In this document: positions 11,320-21,818 of the stretch, piece after piece
Layout: the number at the start of each line of letters is the position of its first letter
How positions within the stretch are numbered: position 1 is the stretch's first letter
Assembly (NCBI GenBank): GCA_963662175.1
Contig: OY759215.1
Location: 11,521,079-11,585,078 of the forward strand
Reading direction: 5' to 3'
Source of the DNA: Aradus depressus
Lineage: Eukaryota > Arthropoda > Insecta > Hemiptera > Aradidae
DNA length: 64,000 bases
Translations under genes and position numbers: made by a program
The notes under the pieces: generated by a model
The model's input: only the letters and a program-made list of their open reading frames with translations
What the model was told of the DNA's origin: nothing
The model's database searches: none

Positions 11320-11934
11320 GTCCGGCCACATACGTACAGTTTTAACTGTACAGTTATAACTGTCAGTTAAAACTGTACGTGTATGGGATTTCAGTCTCAG
11401 TTCAACTCAACTGTACAGTTTAACAGAGAAAAATAAAATTTCAATATTTTTAACTGAACTGAGTGTGTGTGGGGGTTCAACTGTACAGTTCTCATTGCAA
11501 TTTGTGTCGAGCGAGAGTGCGTATCATGTCGCGTAAACAGAACCAAGTGATGGTTGATTTCATTGCAATATATAGATCTGAACCTTGCCTGTGGCAAGTT
11601 AAACAAGTTAAATCTAGCGAGTATCATGACCGCGCCAAAAAAGATGCCGCCTACAACAAGTTAGCGAAGAAGTTACAAGAATTAGAACCTGGTGCGACAA
11701 AGAAATCTGTTGTGACAAAAATAAACAGCTTAAGACCTACTTTTCGCAAAGAAATAAATTTATGTGGGAAGATAAATTTCGTTTTTGTAACCACTTCTTG
11801 CACCAATGTTTACGCTTTTTTTTTTTTTTCTTTTTTGTAAAATTACAAAAAATAAATCGAGAGCGGCCAAATCGTCCGCTCGTTCGAATCCATGGAAAAA
11901 ACTGAAGGATTGAACTGTACGTGTGTGGCCGGCC
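11320..11934 (+). mobile_element. PIF/Harbinger-like element carrying only a MADF gene
   Basis: 615-bp element with terminal inverted repeats GTCCGGCCACATACGTACAG (left) and, read inward on the other strand, GGCCGGCCACACACGTACAG (right). A TTA trinucleotide lies on both sides (11317-11319, 11935-11937), matching the TWA target preference of PIF/Harbinger elements. Subterminal DNA repeats ACTGTACAGTT several times. The host sequence is R1, with a clean empty-site junction. No transposase is encoded. Confidence 0.85.
11526..11840 (+). CDS. MADF-domain DNA-binding protein (transposon-borne)
   Basis: ATG at 11526 opens a frame of about 104 residues. The first 75 or so form a MADF domain: a FIAIYRSEPCLW helix start, then a YHDRAKKDAAYNKLAKKL helix and ending INSLRPTFRKEI. 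MADF is the Myb/SANT-like domain of Drosophila Adf-1, and Harbinger elements are known to encode a Myb-like partner that helps the transposase enter the nucleus and bind DNA. After the domain the frame runs into Phe-rich low complexity, so the original protein probably spliced onward or is truncated. Upstream in-frame codons exist, but the ATG at 11526 starts just before the domain. Confidence 0.75.
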   Translation: MSRKQNQVMVDFIAIYRSEPCLWQVKQVKSSEYHDRAKKDAAYNKLAKKLQELEPGATKKSVVTKINSLRPTFRKEINLCGKINFVFVTTSCTNVYAFFFFSFL

Positions 11935-12079
11935 TTATAAGGACGATACCCGTCAACTTTCAGCGGAATCAAACAAAGGCAGATAATTCCCAATAACTGC
12001 CGATGTTATAATGTATCGACACAAAATTTACTATGAAGATTTAGAAGCCACTATATAAGTCAAATATTGATTAATAATT

Positions 12080-12690
12080 GCTGGGGAGGAACGTAGTCGA
12101 TGTTTACTACAGACCTCTACAGAAAGAGGCAGTTCCACCCGCTCCATCTTCCTGGTTCTCAATCTGAATATATTTATGAAGCCCTAAAAAAAAATACAAA
12201 TTTGAAAAAATTAACATTTGATCCATATTCAAAGAATTCAATATAAAATTAATTTTCAACGTTATTCAACTCTTCAAGGATTACGAATAAAGAATTTACA
12301 GATTTTCTCAGTTGTACTTTCCTCAATTTATTTATAAAATATGTGTCAAATAAGATTTTCATCCTTGTCTGTTCTTTATCCTGTTTTTTTTTTTTTTTTC
12401 TTTATACTCCACATTCAATATAAAAATCTCATCTAACTTCTATAAAAATAAAGTCGACTTACTAGATGTTCCCGTATTGTCAGGTGTATTATTCTGAAAT
12501 TCAAGAGACCCCGCACCAGATATTGAAATTCCTCGGATTTCTACCTAACCACATTCATATTGCCTCCCACCATTCCTATATTTTCTTTCTTTCCTTCTTC
12601 AATATCTTTATTGAAATCTTGGACTACTCACATATTTTGAAAAAGCTAAATTTACTTGTAATTTTTCACCATTACAGATAAACAACAGTT
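12080..12690. other. AT-rich DNA, nothing recognised
   Basis: T-rich and A-rich stretches without repeats or coding signals; the frame at 12466-12681 shows no domain. Confidence 0.4.
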
Positions 12691-12694
12691 TGGA

Positions 12695-13640
12695 AAAGTC
12701 GTACTTCCCCAGAATGAATTAATTAACTTTTCGCTTTCCCTCCAAAATCAGTTGACCGTAAACGCCAATATTCAATAATTGACTTATATAAAGGTTCCTA
12801 AATCCTCAAACTAAAATGTGTCACGATAAATTCATAACATGGGCAGTTATTGGGGTTTTTGAGTTCAGCCTCCCTCTGATCCTCCTTTCCCTTCTGCCGA
12901 TTCTTCTGAAAATTAATACTTATTAAATTTTGAATTCACATATAAAATTTTATGTTGATACATTCATTACAACGGCAGTTATAAGAGTTTTTGAGTTGAT
13001 CAATCATCCTCTCCTCTATTCCCTTCTTTCCCTTTGATCGGTTTGGTTGAAAATCTTTAGTTGTCGTCGATAGAAGGTTCTTCATTCACATATAAACTTT
13101 CGTGTCGATACATCATATAGTATATAAAGCTGAAAATGTCTGTGCGTTGTATCGCTATAACTCACGAACGGCTTCATGGATTTGATTAATTTTTTTTTTT
13201 AATTTGTTCGTCATCGTCTGTGGAAGGTTATAGGCGTATTAGTACCTCAATATCTGGTCCATCCCAGCATCCACCCACGCAATCTTTGTAACTCGAAAAC
13301 CATTGCAACGATTAATGAGAAATCTTTTTGAATAAATTAGTTTTAGCTCCAAAGCTAGCGTTACTACAGTTGAAGGACTATAAGCCTTATTCCGTATGAA
13401 TAATTGAAAATTATAACATCATGAATGTACTGTCGAGGAACTGAATAGCCTTATAGGAGATATTGGGAGAAAAGTTCCCCGGGCAACGCCGGGTATTACT
13501 GCTAGTTTATTATAAATGGAGTTATCGTGTTCCCCGACATACAGACAGACAGCTTTTTTTTTCATATTTGGAATCTGGAGATCGGAAAACATGAAATTCC
13601 GTTGAAAACTCCGCATCGAATTTTCGACCGATTATTTCTT
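12695..13640 (-). repeat. R1 repeat containing a Helitron
   Basis: Antisense R1 begins with GTACTTCCCCAGAATGAATTA near 12700. It shows several R1 units and continues after the Helitron at about 13507-13640 (GGAGTTATCGTGTTCCC; GAAATTCCGTTGAAAACTCC). Confidence 0.65.
13117..13505 (+). mobile_element. Small non-autonomous Helitron
   Basis: About 390 bp. The left end (TATATAAAGCTGAAAATGTC and then ATAACTCACGAACGGCTT) resembles 5' regions of many arthropod Helitrons. The right end has a short GC hairpin (CCCGG-GCAACG-CCGGG) about 10 nt before a terminal CTAG followed by T, the diagnostic Helitron 3' structure. It is inserted in R1 with no target duplication. No Rep/helicase is encoded. Confidence 0.75.
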
Positions 13641-14490
13641 CTTTATTTCGTATAGAAGGAATGCAACGACACGTGATGATCCTGTATCGATGTTTCCCTA
13701 CCATCGATGTTTTCGAGACGATGATTATTCTTTTGAGAAATCTCGCTCAATTTTTTAATGAAATTATAGATAATCATTTTTTTTTTTTTAAAGATACGTA
13801 TACAGCATTTACACCTGTCCAGTCTTGCCATCATTATTCTGCCGCTCTAGAAGTGACAGGGAGAGAACCCCGGTGTAAAGGAGTACGGAGCGGTACCATG
13901 GACTGCTGCTCTCTGTACTCTGACAGAGCAGTCAGGAGAGATAGCCGCACTGAATATCTAAGTTGTGCAGGCGCTAAAGACCTCAGTTGTTGATGCGCCA
14001 ATGTTTAAATAAAAATAAAGTAACAAAAAGCTAAATTTTAAAAGGCATATCCAACAAAAAGCATATAATATGCAGAAGAAGTAAACGATCTCACAACTGG
14101 TACTACGGGGAGAAAAAATATATATACTGTATATTATTTTTTAAAACTTTGTTGTTTTCCTTTTCCAAAGGTTTAACCCCGGAGGCCAAATCCTACGAGT
14201 CAAAAGGTCGGGAGAAGCGTGGGTAGCTTAGGTTTTATTTAGGTTGAGCCAGGTTAAAGTCTGTTTTTAATAATGGCCAGCGGAGCACCTGGCCGCTGTT
14301 ATTAAAATTTCAATACCTTTCCAAGGGAGGGGAGGATTTAGACGAAGCCAACCCCTGATATTACACCTTGGGCGAGGTGTTTCCGCCCCCTCTCCAAATT
14401 CATCTCTTTTTCTTCTTCTTCCTAAAATATATACTGTTCTAATGTAGTAGGTATTGTAGTTCTTAGTTCATTGTCTACTGGGTAACTTTA
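13640..14490. other. Unassigned region with possible retroelement debris
   Basis: 13800-13990 and 14170-14400 are GC-richer than their surroundings; the latter has GGCCAGCGGAGCACCTGGCC and a C-rich ending resembling a retroelement UTR. No domain or ends were identified. Confidence 0.3.
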
Positions 14491-14493
14491 ACG

Positions 14494-14772
14494 AGGGTGC
14501 CGGACGCTGAGAGGTAGCGTGCTAGACCAGCTCAAGATCGTGGGCTCAAAACCCGCCCTTCGGAGGGGACGTTAAGCGATGGTCCCGAGCGTATGTGATG
14601 TCAGATACTCGTTAAATATTCCTACCTTAAATGAAAAAACCTAGGTAAGCAAAATGTAGGATTTCCACTGCAGAGCCGGGCTTATGTGTAACAGAGTGAT
14701 GAATGTTCTGGTAGTAGGCGATAAGACCTTGTAGTTAAATCCCGAGCTTGAGTCACAATAACTAACTAACGA
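14494..14772 (+). mobile_element. SINE family S, tail-B subtype, diverged
   Basis: tRNA-like head is degraded (GAGGGTGCCGGACGCTGAG). The central block GGGGACGTTAAGCGATGGTCCCGAGC and the 3' block CTGGTAGTAGGCGATA are clear. Tail is GAGTCACAATAACTAACTAAC rather than the CCTAA type. Confidence 0.8.
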
Positions 14773-15145
14773 TATTACAGAATTACATAGTGCCCTATAT
14801 GTAACCAGGAATTCCATATTAAGTTCTTAAAAAACAAAATTGTAAATTGCAATGATTGCCTAACTGTTTTGAATAGGGAGAACTGGGATACATTATATAC
14901 GTATATTGAGGGCGCCGGTAGCTCAGTGGTATGCGTGCTTGACTTCTGAGCTCAAGAACGTGGGTTCGTAACCCGACCGAGGCCCTTAGTTTATTTTATC
15001 TGGGAGGTAAAATAAACTAAAACACGCCGTCCTTCGGATGGGACGTTAAGCGATGGTCCCGAGCCTGTACGATGTCAGGTACTCGTTAAAGACCCCTGCC
15101 CTAGGTGAATAAAAATTTAGGGTAGGCAAAATTTAGGACTCCCAC

Positions 15146-15268
15146 GTCTTATCTCTTATGCTTTTGGCTGAGGATGGTAGAAATACCGAAAGTACTCCCA
15201 TGTAAATATAGTTGGTGAAATTAGACAATATCATAAATAAACAAGTTTTATTTCTTTCAAGTTCCCAC
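15146..15268 (+). mobile_element. Short Penelope-like insert with hammerhead motif
   Basis: Insert inside the SINE, flanked by TCCCAC on both sides (15140-15145 and 15263-15268). It consists of a hammerhead-like motif (15165-15201), a spacer, and the block GTGAAATTAGACAATAT, which also follows the similar motifs at 39379-39417 and 48537-48573. Affiliation to Penelope-like elements is inferred from the known association of those elements with hammerhead ribozymes. Confidence 0.6.
15165..15201 (+). ncRNA. Hammerhead-ribozyme-like motif H1
   Basis: Core CTGAGGA (15168-15174), then an unpaired T, a stem GGTA/TACC closed by a GAAA tetraloop, then GAAA. A minimal helix III (AG/CT) is followed by a C at the cleavage position, and helix I can form from TGG with CCA. 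This matches the CUGANGA...GAAA catalytic consensus. Cleavage activity is untested. Confidence 0.6.
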
Positions 15269-15789
15269 AGTAGAGTCAGGCTCATGTTCACCAGAGTGAC
15301 GAAAGAGCGCTCTGGTAGTAGGCGATATGACCTCGTAGTTAAAGCCCGGGCATGAGTCATAAAACCTAACCTAACCTATACGTATATTTATGTTAAGTGT
15401 GCATCGTAGTATAGACAACATCTTGTAATGGAATTAATTTTAATTGAAAATCTTGAGATACATTTGAATTATTTTTATACCAATATAATTATGTTTTGTT
15501 TATTTTTCCTTCATTAGATGACAATTTGCTTTATTTTGTTTATTTATTTTATTATTATTTACTTTTTATGTTATTTTTTTTTCTCAATGAATTGTTTATT
15601 TATTATTATATTTATGTTTAAACAAATATCTCACATACAAAATAAAATAGTATTTACAGAAATATTAAGCATACCAACAGTAGCCAGGAGACATTATAGT
15701 CCAACTCGCCAGACTATGGAGAGAAATAATATACGGGTTCTTTCAAAAGTTCTGTCGTTTTTTTAGGTAATTAAAAATTAAAGAAAGTA

Positions 15790-16827
15790 ATATATATAAA
15801 ATTATTTTATTCATCAAAATAATCGCCATTACAATCAACAACCTTATCCCAACGTGACGGAAGGTCGCAAATACATTTTTTTTAAAACGATGGATTTTGG
15901 CTGCCAAAAAACATATTTAACTCTGATTCCAGTCTTTGCCGGTTATCAAAACATTTCTGCCTGAGGCTATTGTTCTAGAGATCTGAAAAGGTGATCTGGG
16001 TGAAAGGTCTGGGGAATATGGCGGGTGGGGTAAAGTTTCCCATCCAATCTCTATCAATTTATCCCTGGTCAACCTTACCGTATGTGGCCGAGCATTGTCC
16101 TGAATGAGCAAGGATCCTCTTCTTTTCACTAGTTCTGGATCGAATATTTTAAGCTTAGACTGACAGCGGTCTAATATCGTACAGTAGCCCTCTGCAGTGA
16201 TGGTTTGCCCTTGACTTAGGAGCTCATAGTGCACGACGCCTTTGCCTGTCCAGAAAACAACCAATAACACCTTTTTCGGATGAATCAGGTTTCGGATATT
16301 TTATTGGTCCTTCATCAGCTGAGAGCCATTCATAACACAGCCTAAAATTATTGTATAATACCCATTTTTTATCACAAGTGATTATTCTGTCTAAAAATGG
16401 ATCATTTTTTAGTCGAGAAGCTAGAGATGAAGATGTTGTTAATCGAATCATCTTATTGGCATCCGATAACTTGTGAAGGACCCATTTGTCAAGCTTTTTT
16501 ATTTTTTCCATTTGATGTAGGTATCTCCAGGCTGTGCTTCTGAAATATCTAGTCTGTTACCTATTTCCGAACATGTTTCGTAGGATCCGACTCCATTAAT
16601 TCCCAAACTTGCTGTTCTTCGGCAACTAGAGGTCTTCCAGGACGAGTCTCTTCTTCGAGCGTTTCGTCGCTTGGACGAAATTTGGAAAATCAAAATTGAG
16701 CTTCACGCTCAGAGACAGGCTTCTCACCAAACACGGAGCATATTTTTCGAGCGGTCACAGTAGCTTTTAAGCCGAATTTACACTCATAAAGTAAAATCGA
16801 CCGAATTTGAATTTCAATGCAAACCAT
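15790..16827 (-). pseudogene. Mariner-family transposase, degenerate
   Basis: ATG at 16827 starts an N-terminal helix-turn-helix region with recognisable phrases (LLYECKFGLKATVTARKIC; FRPSDETLEEETRPGRP). An in-frame TGA at about 16692 replaces the expected Trp. Frameshifts separate the next pieces (DKWVLHKL; then HYELLSQGQTITAEGYC; then QDNARPHTVRLTRDKL and HPPYSPDLSP). The last two hold the second and third catalytic aspartates of the DD34D triad. Total length fits a mariner transposase of about 345 residues. The ends are degraded: a candidate left terminus is CGGGTTCTTTCAAAAGTTC at about 15735, and the right end near 17000 is uncertain. The element is dead. Confidence 0.85.
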
Positions 16828-17074
16828 TTTAATAAATTCGTTTGAACGTCTAGCAGTGACTGGATTAAAATGTTATACTGTTTTCACAGATAGTAAACAT
16901 TGCTGTTTACATTAGCAAAGGTCGCACTGGAATTAGAATCATAACAAAGACGCCACAGTCAAAATAAACATTCCTTTATAAAAAAACGACAAATAACCTC
17001 AGAGACCAAATTCGAAAAATATATATCACTAATGTGTTGTGCAAGAAGATTCTATAATTTATATTTTATAGTAC

Positions 17075-17203
17075 AGTGCAGAGGGAGTGTCACCACCGGG
17101 TGATTTCTCCCCTTGACATTTTGAGAATGCCCTATTTTTCTCTTTCAGCAAATTTGCTTATTGTGTATATTATTTATACAGTTGTGAATACCTATTTGTA
17201 TAT
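17075..17203 (+). mobile_element. Jockey LINE 3' end fragment
   Basis: Similar to the 3' tail of the Jockey fragment at 26890-27020: GGGAGTGTCACCACCGGGTG, TTTCTCCCCTTGACATTTTG, then a T/A-rich end. A third related tail lies at about 57250-57340. The Tc1 element is inserted immediately downstream. Confidence 0.6.
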
Positions 17204-17497
17204 ACAGCCAGTAACAAAAATGTTCGGACGGTTTGATTTTTCAATAAAAAATTATAATAATTAAATGCACAAGTAATAAAAAATAATTAAAGCCATTTTT
17301 CAATCAAGAATAAGAATTCAAAAGTGGGTTAGGATAAAGGAAAAACAGCTTTGATTAGAACAAATAAATATTTTAATTTAATAAATTTTATAACAAGTAA
17401 TGTAGGTAACAAAAATTTTCGGACAAAAATGTAAACAACTATAAATAAATTCAATGTTTTTTTTACGATTTCACAAATTCAAAAACCATAATGTTAA

Positions 17498-19052
17498 TTA
17501 ATATTTGGTTGGGTACCCTTTTTGTGTAATAACATCTTTCATTCGATTCGGCATTGATGATGAAACTAATTTTTTGGTGAAATTTGGAGATATTTTACCC
17601 CACTCTTCTAATAACTTTTGTTTCAATTCGTTTTTTGAAGCAATGGGTGTTAATCGAATTTTCCTGTCGAGCTCACCCCATACGTGTTCAATTGGGTTGA
17701 GATCGGGCGATTGGGGGGGGTTTCATAACTTTAGGGCAGTTATACAAAAGCCAAGTACGTACCAATTCACAGGTGTGTTTCGGATCGTTGTCTTGGTAAA
17801 AATGAAAAGTCCGTAAAATCCCAAGTTTTTCAGCACTCTTTTTCAAATTGCCCCTTAGTAATTCGGCATAAACTTTTCCAGTCATGGTGGTTTCAATGAA
17901 AACCAGTTCACCAATTCCACTAGACGCCATACACCCCCACACCATCACTGAGCCACCCCCATGTTTTACTATTGGTTTTAAATTTTTTGGATTCAGCTCC
18001 TCATTACGTCTTCTCCAAATTTTGTCGGGACTAAATATATTAAACTTACATTCAAAAGTATTTGCTTGCAATAGAACAAACCGCAATAATAAAATATTCT
18101 TGTATCTTGTAACTCTTCACAACATAAAAAGAAATCTCAGGTCATGTAATGTCAGAAAACTAGATTTTTGTGATATGACGTTGGAAGAGAGCGACAGCAG
18201 CGCTGACCCTCGGCAGAAACCGTCCCTTCCCCCTACTCTATCCCCTCCACCTTCCCTCTAAAGAAACTAAGTACCCAATTTTTCTAATTTAAACATATAT
18301 TTTATATAAATGTATAATAACGTATATATTTCGACAAATAAATGTTTCCAGATCATGTCCGTTTACTTCCATGTAATATATGTATACATATACTATTACT
18401 TTACTTTTGTTTACTTCCCTATACATATAATATATGTATACATAATAATGTGTACTAAAAATTTTGTAATCGTGTGAACATCAGAGATCAATTGCATGCG
18501 TGTGTTTATGTGAGAGCTCAAACGCTTTGACCTGACATCGTACAGGCTCGGGACCATTGCTTAACATCCCATCCGAAGGACGGAGTGCTTAAGTTTATTT
18601 TACCTCGCAGATGAATGACATTACTCCAAAAAATTTCTGAATGATTCTGGAACTCTTTTGCGAAGCTCAAGCTTTTTTTTATATTTTTTTCACTCACAAA
18701 CGGTTTTTGGTACTCTCCCATTATATCCTGCTTCTTTTAGAATTCTTCGAACATTTTGTGGGTGAACTTTCTTTCCCGTTTCTCTGTATACCTCGGCGAC
18801 GATCTGAGGTGCACTCCTCGAGGGCTTGTTTTTAATTTTCCGGACAACGCTACACCTTTCTCGCTCGTTTAATACTCTTGGACGGCCAGAGGAAGATTTC
18901 AAATCTATCCGATGCTCGTGCTTATACCTTCGAATTACATCGGCTACGGTGCTTTTACTTCGGCCTACCATACCACCGATTTTGCGGACACTTAATCCTT
19001 TTTCATAATTAAAAATTATTATCTGTTGAACTTCAAAAGATGTTCGACCCAT
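17498..19052 (-). pseudogene. Tc1-family transposase, interrupted
   Basis: ATG at 19052 begins a paired-like DNA-binding domain (VRKIGGMVGRSKSTVADVI). A frameshift near 18700 leads to KPFVSEKNIKKSLSFAKEF. The gene is then split by an insertion at about 18073-18617. It resumes with KPIVKHGGGSVMVWGCMASS and the second catalytic Asp in FYQDNDPKHT. A second frameshift near 17705 leads to NPIEHVWGELDRKI, supplying the catalytic Glu of the DD34E triad. It closes with TAA at 17498-17500. Summing the pieces gives about 336 residues, close to full length. It is non-functional as it stands. Confidence 0.9.
18073..18617. mobile_element. Insertion inside the Tc1 transposase gene
   Basis: A segment of about 545 bp separates two contiguous parts of the transposase. 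At its right side (18525-18610) is an antisense piece of SINE S (CATCGTACAGGCTCGGGACC; CATCCGAAGGACGG). The rest is AT-rich with repeated ATATATGTATACAT phrases at 18379-18444. A clean target duplication was not identified. Confidence 0.6.
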
Positions 19053-19424
19053 CTTGACAGCAGGAAATACAAATAACTACTGAATGCAGTAATAGAAGGA
19101 TGTAAACACATTTCATTTGTTCGGTATTAGCGGTTGGTTGAGAAGGGATTAAAGATCATGATCAGAGTCGCATTTGTTTACAAAACAAACAACAGGTGTC
19201 CAGAAAATTTTGTTACGTGAATTTCTTGTCTTCAATTATTAATGCAAAAGTTCCTATTAGCTGTAAATGTTTAATTAATTGTTTTACGGAGTTTTGAAAT
19301 GATTGATGATCTCGAAATTTAAAACTTTGCTTGAATTACCTAAATATTTTGCCATATAACTATGTGTAACTGCAAAAGAAAAACAAAATTATAAATTGTT
19401 CGAAAATTTTTGTTACTGATTGTA

Positions 19425-20398
19425 TATAATTTCCCCATTTATTTTCTAGTTTTCAACCTAGCATTTATAGATGTTTCGGGAAGTCCTCCATCATCAGTAT
19501 CTATAATTTATTTGATGTTCTTTATTGTTAACAATTTTTCTCTAATATTAATCAAATTCTTCTATTTTTGCAGAACATATTCATTGAGCCGACCTCTGTG
19601 TTGAAACTTTAGGTCAAGACTGCACTTTCTAAACAAATTATGGACTTGGTAATATTTCAAGAAACGTCTATAATTCCTAGCTTGTAAAAACTAATAAATA
19701 AATGGAAGAATTGCGGAACTGTAAGAAATATATAATAATATATGTATATATATATATTGTTTTTTTTTTAAAATGTAGGAATGGTACGTTTATTGTACAT
19801 CCATTTTAATTATTTGGGAGGAATGGAAATCTTCTTGGAGCTTTATTCTGGTGTGTAATACTACCATTAAGTGTTATCCCCAGTTTTCCATAAGAAAACA
19901 ATACGTTATAATAAAATTTGATAGAGTATATTTATAATTTATGAACTATTATAATCTTCATGAGATTCAAACAAATCTAATGTTATTTAATGGGGTTTTG
20001 AATCTTATGGTACATTATATTTATGGAGACTTTACGGAAGGATTAGTCGCAGTTATAATATATTATGATATAATGTATAATAATATTAATAATAATTTAG
20101 ATGGAGATGAATTGAAATAAAAAATATATAGTGCTGAGAGAATTAAAAAATATTGATGAATAAGAATTTACATAATTTGTTGAAAAGAATAAATTAAAGT
20201 TGATTAAAAAATAATTTTGAAACTTGAAATAGTCAGCACAAAGCAAAGATAAAGACATTAAAAGGAAAATTTGTGGATCCTCTTTCAATGTTTTGTCGAT
20301 GAATGCTACAGTCAGGACAGAGATCGGCATGTATCTCGAAAAGCGGACGATCTTGGAAACTCGTGTTCCATATAAAATATGTTTTTCAGTTTTCTCTA
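19425..20398. other. AT-rich DNA, mostly unassigned
   Basis: No gene recognised. Near 20320-20350 a phrase GGCATGTATCTCGAAAAGCGG is related to repeat family D. Confidence 0.4.
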
Positions 20399-20416
20399 CA
20401 TCTTGTACTTTGAAAG

Positions 20417-20478
20417 GGTAATGTGACCGACCCCCCCCCCTCAAGGGGTCAGGGCAGCCAAGAAAAAAAAAAAAAAAA
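20417..20478 (+). mobile_element. Short poly(A) retro-insertion with 17-bp duplication
   Basis: About 62 bp: a C-rich body followed by an A run (20462-20478). It lies between perfect 17-bp copies of ATCTTGTACTTTGAAAG at 20400-20416 and 20479-20495. This is the footprint of target-primed reverse transcription of a severely 5'-truncated or very small RNA. Confidence 0.85.
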
Positions 20479-20554
20479 ATCTTGTACTTTGAAAGAATTT
20501 TGATTAGGACATAATTATAATCAGAATTACGATTAAAATACTTTCGTATAGTTA

Positions 20555-20812
20555 GTTATTGTGACTCATGCCCAGGCTTTAGCTATATGTTCATATCGCC
20601 TACTACCAGAGCGTTCTCTCGTCACTCTGGTGGGACATGAGCTCGACTCTACAGTGGAAGATCTAAATGTTGCCTACCTATGTTTATTTACTTAGGGTAG
20701 GGGTCTTTAACAAGTCCTGACATCGTACAGTCTCGAGACCATCGCTTAACGTCCCATCTGAAGGACGGCGTGCTTATTTTCTTTTTTACCTCTCAGGTAA
20801 AATAAAAAAAAA
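20555..20812 (-). mobile_element. SINE family S, antisense, tail-B subtype
   Basis: Reads from the tail (TTATTGTGACTCATGCCC) through CATATCGCCTACTACCAGAGCG and the central block (CATCGCTTAACGTCCCATC) to the AAATAAA-rich inner segment. The tRNA-like head is missing, so the copy is 5'-truncated. 20820-21810 has no recognised feature apart from C-rich patches. Confidence 0.85.
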
Positions 20813-21449
20813 ATTTATTATTATTAAAATGGTCTTGTATAACAGAATGGCCAGACACTTTTTGCAAAATTATTCAGTTATTCAATGGAATGTCTACAGA
20901 GTTTTTCCTTATTTTAAAATAATGATGTACTGTCCCATTTCCAATGGTTGAAATGCGAGGAAAGTATAAAAATGAAAATATATATAATAAATGAAGTGAG
21001 ATGGATGCAGCAACAGGCCCCCCTCCCCCCAGTTTTCAAACGGAGGAAATAGGATTGTTTTTCAAACAAAGCCCTTCCATGCTCACTAAATCCTCTGGAA
21101 GGCATTCCTACCTCCCGCCCTTCCAAAAACAAACATACCATAAATTTATTTCATTTTTTTTTTTTTTTTTCGATATCCAATTAATAAAATGGGCGAACCT
21201 TGTCCCTATCTGAAATCGCTTCACCCCTAAGCCCTTCACAAACATACTAGTTCCAAATCCCCTAACGTTTTGTTCTCCAAACTTCAGTAAACGGCCGTTG
21301 AGATAAATTTCTTCGAACGCAAATAGTCAACAAAACCCAAACTTCTTAGATTTAGAAACCTATTTTTATTGCATATGGGTGTTATTTTTTATAAAAAACC
21401 GATTATTGGCCATTAGGTCTCCTAATTATAATTTTCTTTTTATTTTATC

Positions 21450-21490
21450 TTTTCACAATATTTCGTCCATCGGGACATTATCAAGTCCCC
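21450..21490 (-). ncRNA. Degenerate hammerhead-like motif
   Basis: On the minus strand: TTGATAA, a T, a GTCC/GGAC stem with CGAT loop, then GAAAT. The spacing matches the hammerhead motifs elsewhere, but two catalytic core bases differ from CUGANGA. Probably a decayed relative. Confidence 0.3.
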
Positions 21491-21818
21491 CTCTGTGAAC
21501 ATAAGGTATAACAATTACCGTGCAAAACATTGCCCATCATATAATATACATATATATCTCTTACCTTAAATTGTATTACAATTCATGTCAAAACAAAGTA
21601 CCAATACAACCCAATGTATCACATAGTATGAATGTCATCTCTCCTATCTTTTTAACTCCCGTAATTTTGTCAGACAACTGTAAGAAAATTAGAAGCAATT
21701 TAGATCTCTCACAAAATAAATTCATTCATCAAAAAACTGTTAAAATTAACATAAATTACTATTTATTTTTGAGGCCCCATTCTGCTCAGCGATATTTTCG
21801 GGTAACCTGTAGTTGAGG

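Larger units (their letters stand above)
10440..12080 (+). repeat. R1 repeat complex with nested SINE and Harbinger
   Basis: R1 blocks at about 10460-10686, 10922-11319 and 11935-12080 are interrupted by a SINE (10687-10921) and a Harbinger element (11320-11934). Removing the Harbinger insert restores an R1 phrase (GAAGCC-TTA-TAAGGACGA) that is present intact elsewhere. A palindromic R1 end (ACTTCCC...TATAC...GTATAGGGGAAGT) lies at about 10982-11013, so two R1 copies probably abut here. Confidence 0.7.
14908..15376 (+). mobile_element. Full SINE family S, interrupted by a hammerhead insert
   Basis: Flanked by a perfect 12-bp duplication TATACGTATATT (14896-14907, 15377-15388). The head carries an A box (TAGCTCAGTGGTA) and a B-box-like GTGGGTTCGTAACCC. 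The central block, body and CCTAACCTAACC tail are complete. Minus the 123-bp insert at 15146-15268 it is about 346 bp, matching the other full copies. Confidence 0.93.
17205..19422 (-). mobile_element. Tc1-type transposon with IR/DR ends
   Basis: Terminal inverted repeats CAGCCAGTAACAAAAATG (17205 on) and, on the other strand from 19422, CAATCAGTAACAAAAATT, each flanked by TA. A second, inner copy of the same motif occurs about 200 bp in from each end (about 17405-17425 and 19197-19216). This gives the inverted-repeat/direct-repeat layout of Sleeping Beauty-like and Minos-like elements. Length 2218 bp includes a roughly 545-bp insertion. Confidence 0.9.

Noticed and set aside
15370..15388. 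CCTAA repeats as interstitial telomere sequence
   Set aside because: The two or three units occur only at SINE 3' ends and are better explained as the SINE tail.
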